Source: DAOTXK01 sp034435395
GTDB taxonomy: Bacteria; Chloroflexota; Anaerolineae; Aggregatilineales; Ch27
DNA length: 9,513 nucleotides
Reading direction: 5' to 3'
NCBI GenBank assembly: GCA_034435395.1
Contig: DAOTXK010000369.1
Location: 1-9,513, forward strand
The notes under the pieces were generated by a model. It was not told the DNA's origin, did not search any database, and saw only the letters and a list, made by a program, of their open reading frames with translations. The translations under genes and the position numbers were made by a program. Shown here piece by piece: positions 1 through 5,130 of the stretch (within the stretch, counting starts at the first letter, position 1; every line of letters starts with the position of its first letter).

Positions 1-476
1 TTGATCACCTGCCGTTCGGCGCGGTCCACCTGCTGGCGGGGGACGCGCCCGATCCGGGGGCCGAATGCGCGCGTTATGAGGCGCTGCTGCGCGGGCGGCA
101 GATCGACCTGGCCTGCGTCGGCATCGGCGAGAACGGCCACCTGGCCTTCAACGATCCCCCCGCTGACTTCGCCACGCGGGAGCTGGTGCGGGTGGTCACG
201 CTGGACGAAGCCTGCCGCCGTCAGCAGGTGGGGGAAGGGCACTTCCCGACGCTGGCCGACGTGCCGACGCAGGCGCTATCCCTGAGCATCCCGGCCATCC
301 TGGCGGTGCGGACCATATCCTGCGTGGTGCCGGACGCGCGCAAAGCGGCGGCTGTCCGCTGCGCTCTGGAAGGGGATATCTCGCCCTGGTGCCCGGCCTC
401 GGCGCTGCGGCGGCACGGGGACTGCACGCTGTTTCTGGACATCCAGTCCGCGTCGGCGCTCACCGCGGCGAGGTGA
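1..476 (+). CDS. Glucosamine-6-phosphate deaminase/isomerase family protein (NagB-like), 5' end missing
   Basis: The gene is open from the left edge (first full codon at base 3) and ends at TGA 474-476, leaving about 157 residues. The family usually has 240-260, so roughly the first third is outside the window. It contains GIGENGHLAFNDPP (His codon 138-140), the active-site signature of the NagB sugar-phosphate isomerase family, followed by a GHFPTLADVPTQALSLSI stretch matching the family's later helix/strand region. NagB converts glucosamine-6-phosphate to fructose-6-phosphate and ammonia in the cytoplasm, in amino-sugar catabolism. The motif has Asn and Asp where E. coli NagB has Asp141 and Glu148. 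The GENGH form is common in NagB-like paralogues, so exact substrate is not certain; a 6-phosphogluconolactonase-like role is less likely. No downstream partner gene is visible, and the next gene is unrelated. Confidence 0.82.
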   Translation, partial: DHLPFGAVHLLAGDAPDPGAECARYEALLRGRQIDLACVGIGENGHLAFNDPPADFATRELVRVVTLDEACRRQQVGEGHFPTLADVPTQALSLSIPAILAVRTISCVVPDARKAAAVRCALEGDISPWCPASALRRHGDCTLFLDIQSASALTAAR

Positions 477-591
477 GCGCGCTGAACCGCAAAGGCCGCA
501 ACGTTCACGAAGGTTCCCCCTACAAGATTTCCGGGGAGTTCCTGGCGCGCCTGGTGGTCCAAAGCGCGCCTGACGGTTCAAACCAGCATGT

Positions 592-647
592 GCATCCAAA
601 ACGTCACCCGTCCGCCCAGGTCCTGCCGTAGCGCCGGATGCTTTTTT
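592..647 (+). terminator. Possible intrinsic terminator after the NagB-like gene
   Basis: GCATCC (592-597) is complementary to GGATGC (636-641), and a run of six T follows at once (642-647). The loop is long (38 bases) and no strong inner stem was found, so this is a weak candidate. A second hairpin, GGCGCGC 544-550 with GCGCGCC 564-570, lies upstream but has no T tract. Confidence 0.3.
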
Positions 648-658
648 ATGGTAGAATA

Positions 659-670
659 GAACATAAGTTC
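659..670. promoter_or_regulatory. GAAC-N4-GTTC palindrome, possible LexA-type operator
   Basis: The bases read GAACATAAGTTC. The half-sites GAAC and GTTC with a four-base spacer are the core of the Gram-positive (DinR/LexA) SOS box, whose consensus is CGAAC-RNRY-GTTYG. The outer C and G are absent (A on both sides) and the Y position is A. It lies in the AT-rich promoter island, 32 bases upstream of TATAAT 702-707. Operator function is inferred from the motif alone, and no lexA gene is in the window. Confidence 0.3.
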
Positions 671-678
671 ATATCACG

Positions 679-707
679 GTGGATCAAACGGGCGGATGGG
701 TTATAAT
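679..707 (+). promoter_or_regulatory. Candidate promoter for the GHKL ATPase gene
   Basis: A perfect TATAAT lies at 702-707, preceded by GGGT. The hexamer at the 17-base spacing (679-684) is a poor -35 match, so the assignment rests on the -10 and the local AT-richness. Transcription from here would give a leader of about 170 bases before the ATG at 886. Confidence 0.4.
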
Positions 708-785
708 CGGTGGTTCCGGTCGGCGGCCCGATTGGGCCCGGCGACCTGATACGTCGAGCGGAGGACCGCTGTCCTTATACGGCCT

Positions 786-849
786 TGCCAGTCGGAATAA
801 ATCGCTCTACACTGGCAGTGGTTGAGCGTTAGCGATCCACTGGCGAGCG
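786..849 (+). repeat. Overlapping inverted repeats in the ATPase leader
   Basis: TGCCAGT (786-792) pairs with ACTGGCA (811-817). CAGTGG (816-821) pairs with CCACTG (837-842). ATCGCT (801-806) pairs with AGCGAT (831-836). ACTGGC occurs again at 839-844, directly followed by GAGCG (845-849), which repeats GAGCG at 824-828. The pairings overlap or cross, so they cannot all form at once. This is what alternative leader folds would look like, but no known riboswitch class is recognised. Confidence 0.35.
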
Positions 850-885
850 CTTTGTGGTGAGTGATCAAGGGTAGGATCGATTGGT

Positions 886-3315
886 ATGAGTATCACCAGC
901 GTGTATCAGTTGCTGCAAGCCTTGCTCCAGGCCACTCAGCCGAGCCAGGTGCGCGACATCCTGGCGGCGATTGGCGACCATCCCGCCATCTCTGTCGATC
1001 AGCCGTTTGGGCCGCTCGGCTGTCAGTGGCATTTCTTTGACGACAACCCGTCCAACCTGTCCACCATCAACCTGGGATCAAAGCCAGGGCGCAGCCTGAC
1101 CGAGCGCGTGACCAACGCCATTGACGCGATTTTTGAGCGTAAGATGCTGCTGCGCGGCGATCCGGCCAATCCGCCGCGCTCCCCGATGGAAGCGGGGGAA
1201 GTGTGGTTTGGAAGACCGCGTTCAGCCGCCCAGGATGGACTGTTTAATCTGGACCCTGAACGCATCGACGAGTATTCCCGGCTCATTCACGTGGTGCTGA
1301 CCTCCGGCGACGACCCCAGCAAACCCACCGTGGACGTGGTGGACCAGGGCATCGGCATCGAGCCGGACGAGTTCACCACCACCATCCTCAGCTTTCACCG
1401 GGGCAACAAAATCCACAAACACTACCTGGCCGGCGCCTTCGGGCAGGGCGGCTCGGCGACCATCGCCTTCAGCGAATACACCCTGATCGTGTCGCGCCAT
1501 ATCCGCTCGGAGCATATTGTCGGCTTCACCCTCGTCAAACAGCTGGACCTGGAGGAGACTTACAAAGAGAACGCCTATGCCTACCTGGCCGTTCAAAGGC
1601 CCGACGGCCGGATCACCGTGCCGAGCTGTGCCATAGAGGACGCGCTTGACCCCTACCCGGATGTCCAGTCCGGCCCGCACAAGCCGCCGGCGGTCTCCTG
1701 CGGCACGGTCGTCCGGCACTATGGCTATCAGCTCAAGGGGTTGGAAGGCCCGCTCTCGACCAGCCCTGGCAACGTCTACCACCTCCTGCAACACCTGCTG
1801 TTTGACCCATTGCTGCCCTTCCGGGTGGTCGATTTGCGCCGGGCGGGCAGTTACCGCCGCAAGATCGTCATCGGCTCGCGCAACCGACTGCTGGCGGAAG
1901 TGGGCATCGCCGAAATCCGCCATCATCAGCCCCGCTTCTGGCTGCGCCCGTTTCCCGGCGAGGAACCGTCGCTGGCCGTCGAATACTGGGTCGTGTTCTC
2001 GTCCCATAACAAACAGAACGGGAGCCAAGCCAGCCAGCGGATGCGGCCTCATGACCTGTTTGTGGACCCCGCCCACCCGATCATCGGCACGCTCAACGGC
2101 CAGAATCATGGCGAATTGACGGCCCGCATCATCCGCGATGCCCGGCTCCCCCAGGTCGCCAAACACATCATCGTGCATCTGGACCTGACCTACGTCAGCA
2201 AACGGGCCAGGAGCCAGCTCCTGTCGTCCACGCGGGAAGGGTTCAAGGAAGGGGAGGCCCTGGAAGAAGTGGTGCGCATCTTACAGGACCACTTCCGCGA
2301 CGATGAATACCTGCATGCCATCGAAGCCGAGCTGGAGGAGGCACTCCTGGACAGCGACGGCTCGCAGGCCAACGAGGAGGTGAGGCGTCGGATCACCCGG
2401 TTGTTGCGGGAGATCAAGCTGGACTTCAGCGATGTCGCCGACTTCCCCGGCATGGGCAACCTGGAAGACCCCCAGTCGTCGCTGGCGCGCCCCCAACGCC
2501 GGTTGGGCCGGGCCCAGCCGCTGCCCACGCTGCCCTATCCCCAGGTCACGCGGCTGCGGATCGTCAGCCCGGAGAAGGTGTTCCGCATTCACCAGGGGGA
2601 CAGCCGGTTCGTGAAGGTCGAGACCGATGCCGATGCCTATTACGACCGGATAGGCGCGATCCGAATCCGGGCCGTGCCCAACCATCTGGTCGATGTCTCC
2701 AAGGGGACTCTGATCGGCGGGCGCATCAACTGGCGGCTGCGACCGCGCGCCGACTCCAAGCCGGGGGATATCGGCAAGGTCATCGTGACGCTGACGCTGC
2801 CCAATGGCGCGCAGTTGGTGGAACGATTGCCATACGAAATCCTGCCCCCCCGCGAGCAGCAGATCAAAACGCCCAGGGGATACGTGCCCTATTTCGATAT
2901 TCAGGGGCTGGACCCCGCCGAGAGTCCGGATCAGTTTTTTATGGTCTGGGATTACCTGGACCCCGCCGAAGATGACATCACCTCGGTGGCCTACAAGGTG
3001 GTGGAGACCAGGGGCGGCCTGGTGGTCTACTATTCCAAGGCGTTCGCCATCTATCGGAAATGGCTGGACGAAGTCCTGCAAAAACAGCCCAGCCTGGCCC
3101 AGCAGTTTGTGCAGAATTACGAGATATGGATCGGCTACTATGCCATCCTGAAGTGGCAACAGCGCAAACTGGACCCCGAGTTTGCCGATATCAGCGCTGA
3201 CGAAGAGCTCCTCGAACGGATGCAGGACAAAGAAGGCGCGGTGGTGGCCGAGATGCAGGTCAAACAGGCGCTAGAAGTGGCCGACCTGCAACAGCGGTTC
3301 GCCCGGCTGCTGTAG
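886..3315 (+). CDS. Stand-alone GHKL (Hsp90/MutL/MORC-type) ATPase, 809 residues
   Basis: The start ATG 886 follows AGGA (873-876) at nine bases. The N-terminal third is a complete Bergerat-fold ATPase: N box SLTERVTNAIDA (Glu73, Asn77, Asp80), G1 box VDQGIGI (Asp153, Gly155, Gly157) and G2/lid GAFGQGGSA (residues 183-191). These bind Mg-ATP in Hsp90, MutL, gyrase B and MORC proteins. Residues about 400-455 (NGQ at 404-406, HLDLTYVSKRARS, then SSTREG) resemble the transducer region that follows GHKL domains and offer a basic residue (Lys439) towards ATP; this is inferred. A charged helical stretch follows (about 455-520), a Pro/Arg-rich linker (about 525-552), a beta-rich Ig-like region (about 556-655), and a mixed C-terminal domain ending in helices. 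There is no signal peptide, membrane segment or His-kinase phosphoacceptor box, so it is probably cytoplasmic. Bacterial MutL/MORC-like ATPases are often linked to restriction or defence loci, but no methylase, nuclease or helicase lies next to it here. Function unknown. Confidence 0.85.
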   Translation: MSITSVYQLLQALLQATQPSQVRDILAAIGDHPAISVDQPFGPLGCQWHFFDDNPSNLSTINLGSKPGRSLTERVTNAIDAIFERKMLLRGDPANPPRSPMEAGEVWFGRPRSAAQDGLFNLDPERIDEYSRLIHVVLTSGDDPSKPTVDVVDQGIGIEPDEFTTTILSFHRGNKIHKHYLAGAFGQGGSATIAFSEYTLIVSRHIRSEHIVGFTLVKQLDLEETYKENAYAYLAVQRPDGRITVPSCAIEDALDPYPDVQSGPHKPPAVSCGTVVRHYGYQLKGLEGPLSTSPGNVYHLLQHLLFDPLLPFRVVDLRRAGSYRRKIVIGSRNRLLAEVGIAEIRHHQPRFWLRPFPGEEPSLAVEYWVVFSSHNKQNGSQASQRMRPHDLFVDPAHPIIGTLNGQNHGELTARIIRDARLPQVAKHIIVHLDLTYVSKRARSQLLSSTREGFKEGEALEEVVRILQDHFRDDEYLHAIEAELEEALLDSDGSQANEEVRRRITRLLREIKLDFSDVADFPGMGNLEDPQSSLARPQRRLGRAQPLPTLPYPQVTRLRIVSPEKVFRIHQGDSRFVKVETDADAYYDRIGAIRIRAVPNHLVDVSKGTLIGGRINWRLRPRADSKPGDIGKVIVTLTLPNGAQLVERLPYEILPPREQQIKTPRGYVPYFDIQGLDPAESPDQFFMVWDYLDPAEDDITSVAYKVVETRGGLVVYYSKAFAIYRKWLDEVLQKQPSLAQQFVQNYEIWIGYYAILKWQQRKLDPEFADISADEELLERMQDKEGAVVAEMQVKQALEVADLQQRFARLL

Positions 3316-3348
3316 GCGGCTCCTCTTCTGCGGCCCGACCAGGATTCA

Positions 3349-3418
3349 AACCGGGCGCGCGGCCCGGTTCTTGCTGGCCGGTGGCCGCCCCCTGGCCCTG
3401 AAGGTCCCTCGCGGCCAG
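3349..3418 (+). repeat. Two inverted repeats downstream of the ATPase gene
   Basis: AACCGGGC and GCCCGGTT form a perfect 8-bp stem with a five-base loop at 3349-3369, without a T tract. CTGGCCG (3374-3380) pairs with CGGCCAG (3412-3418) across a 31-base loop and is followed by a T-rich stretch (3422-3435). Either could end the ATPase transcript 33-100 bases after its stop codon; neither is a textbook intrinsic terminator. Confidence 0.35.
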
Positions 3419-3425
3419 AAATGTT

Positions 3426-3454
3426 TTGACTTTTACCCTGAAGTTGGGTTTACT
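3426..3454 (+). promoter_or_regulatory. Candidate sigma-70-type promoter for the PPC-repeat genes
   Basis: TTGACT (3426-3431, five of six to consensus) and TTTACT (3449-3454, four of six) are separated by 17 bases. The element lies 84 bases upstream of the ATG at 3538, at the AT-richest point of the intergenic region. It shares TTGAC-N13-TTGGGT with the promoter candidate at 7589. Confidence 0.45.
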
Positions 3455-3537
3455 GGCGGCACCGGGGATCAGGCGCGGTGGTAGATGGCGAAAGGGTGGA
3501 TGCGATCACTTCCGTTGACCGGCAGGAGGGTGAGCCG

Positions 3538-5064
3538 ATGGCGCGTCAATCTCTGCTGATCCTCAGCCTGATGATGGCCATCGTGATCGTCAGCGGGCTG
3601 GCCTGCGATCTCTCAGCTTCCGCAGGCGTGGCCGCCACCGTCCTCGCGCCGACGCCGCCGCCCCCGCCCGGCACCCCGGTCCGCAATGGCGGCGCTATTG
3701 AGCCTGGCGGGCAGATGAGCGCGGTCATCCAGGCCGGCGGGGAGGAACACCACTATACCTTCCACGGCGAGGCCGGGATGGCCGTGACCATCGATATGCA
3801 GGCCGGACCGCAAAGCGGCCTGGACAGTTACCTGATCCTGCGCGACCCCCATGGCAACGAGTTGACCCGCAATGACGATTGGAGCGGCCTGGACAGCCGC
3901 ATTGACAACTTCATCCTGCCGGAAACCGGCGACTACACCATCGTGGCGTTCGGTTACAACCACGCCAGCCAGGGGAGTTACTCGCTGTCCATGGTCATGG
4001 GCACGCCAATGCCCACGCCGACCATCACCCCGACGCTGGAGGCAGGCGGCGGCCCCACGTCGATTGGGGCGGTGGAAACCGGCACGATCAACACCAGCGG
4101 CCAGGTTGACGTGTGGACGTTTGCCGGGCAGGCCGGGGAGGTGGTGACCATCGAACTGCGGGCGCTGGGCAGCAGTTACCTGGACCTGTTTCTGGAGCTG
4201 GTCGGCCCTGACGGTGGCACGCTGATCATGGACGATGACAGCGGCGGCAACCTTAACCCGCGCATCGCCAATTTCATCCTGCCACAGGAGGGGGTGTATG
4301 GCGTCCAGGCCAGCAGCCTGGGCGGCTCCACCGGCTCCTACGAACTGGTGATCGCCGCTGGCGTCCCGCCCACGCCGACCCCTGCCCCACCCACGCCTGG
4401 ACCCTCGCCCACCCCTTTCGAGCGGACCATCGAACTGGGCCAGTCGGTGGAAGGAATGGTCCATCCCAACAGCGAGGGTGATCGGTACATCTTCTGGGCG
4501 GATGAACCGATGGTGGTGGAAGTCGTGCTGCACAGCAGTGACTGGCAGTCCACCCTGTACCTGGACATGTTTGATCCGGACGGGTTGCAGCAAACGCTGG
4601 TCGACTACAACAGTCCGACCGCCGCGATCCTGCTGCCCAACGTGGTATTAGCGACCACCGGCGAATACATCTTCCGGGTGCTCAACTACCGGAACTACGC
4701 CGTCGATTATGTATTTTCGATAGCGGCGAGCGAGACCATGATGGAAACCGGCGGCCCGATCAGCTACGGCCAGGGCGTCAGCGGGGAACTGCTGTACCCC
4801 GGCCAGGAAGATCGATGGACGTTCGAGGGGCGGGCTGGCGACCGCGTGATCATCATCATGAACGGTGTGAATAACCTGGACAGCTATCTGATGCTGCGGA
4901 ATGCCACCGGCCGGGAGCTGGCCCGCAATGACGACGCCCCCGGCACGCTCGATGCGCGGATTGACTACGTCCTGCCGACCACCGGCCAGTACACGATCGT
5001 CGCCCGCAGTTTTGGCAGCAACTCGTTCGGCCAGTATCGCTTGCAGTTATTCCTGTCCGACTGA
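3538..5064 (+). CDS. Exported protein with four PPC-type repeats and Thr/Pro linkers
   Basis: I chose ATG 3538 over an in-frame GTG at 3478 because AGGAGG (3524-3529) sits eight bases before it and a hydrophobic export signal then begins the protein (508 residues). The signal segment ends VSGLAC (Cys23), a loose lipobox, so it may be a lipoprotein. A short Pro-rich spacer leads to four repeats of about 100 residues (about 53-154, 176-273, 297-396, 405-506). Each has the PPC (bacterial pre-peptidase C-terminal, Pfam PF04151-like) pattern: a WTF/YTF strand, a G.AG turn, LDSYLILRDP..G, an acidic NDD/DDD loop (112-114, 232-234, 464-466), FILP, then GxYTIVA. Repeat 3 is divergent and lacks the acidic loop. 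Thr/Pro linkers follow repeats 1 and 2. PPC domains usually sit beside secreted peptidases; here there is no catalytic domain. A binding, adhesive or structural surface role is inferred. Probably co-transcribed with the next gene (66-base gap). Confidence 0.8.
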   Translation: MARQSLLILSLMMAIVIVSGLACDLSASAGVAATVLAPTPPPPPGTPVRNGGAIEPGGQMSAVIQAGGEEHHYTFHGEAGMAVTIDMQAGPQSGLDSYLILRDPHGNELTRNDDWSGLDSRIDNFILPETGDYTIVAFGYNHASQGSYSLSMVMGTPMPTPTITPTLEAGGGPTSIGAVETGTINTSGQVDVWTFAGQAGEVVTIELRALGSSYLDLFLELVGPDGGTLIMDDDSGGNLNPRIANFILPQEGVYGVQASSLGGSTGSYELVIAAGVPPTPTPAPPTPGPSPTPFERTIELGQSVEGMVHPNSEGDRYIFWADEPMVVEVVLHSSDWQSTLYLDMFDPDGLQQTLVDYNSPTAAILLPNVVLATTGEYIFRVLNYRNYAVDYVFSIAASETMMETGGPISYGQGVSGELLYPGQEDRWTFEGRAGDRVIIIMNGVNNLDSYLMLRNATGRELARNDDAPGTLDARIDYVLPTTGQYTIVARSFGSNSFGQYRLQLFLSD

Positions 5065-5130
5065 TCAGGCGGGGGAGCGGGGCCGCCGGGGCTGCTGGCG
5101 CGCCTGTCGCCCGCCAAGGATGGCATCGGC

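Larger units (their letters stand above)
477..885. other. Non-coding stretch between the NagB-like gene and the GHKL ATPase gene
   Basis: No convincing gene is present; the short open frames here look like GC-rich shadows without ribosome binding sites. The stretch contains the candidate terminator at 592-647, an AT-rich island at about 641-710 that stands out from the GC-rich surroundings and includes TAGAAT (652-657) and TATAAT (702-707), a GAAC-N4-GTTC palindrome (659-670), a small hairpin GGCCC/GGGCC (725-738), and a cluster of overlapping inverted repeats (786-849) just upstream of the next gene. Confidence 0.6.

Noticed and set aside
389..631. Short plus-strand open frame overlapping the end of the NagB-like gene
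   Set aside because: It begins inside the NagB-like coding region, has no ribosome binding site, and its product has no recognisable feature.
1222..2178. Long minus-strand open frame inside the ATPase gene
   Set aside because: It lies opposite conserved GHKL motifs, and its product looks like reverse-complement composition noise.
3331..3410. tRNA-like T-arm on the minus strand (GGTTTGAATCC)
   Set aside because: The stem has a mismatch, and no matching acceptor 5' half, anticodon arm or D arm could be laid out upstream.
3478..3537. Twenty-codon GTG-initiated extension of the first PPC-repeat protein
   Set aside because: The extension would bury the export signal, while ATG 3538 has a near-perfect ribosome binding site.
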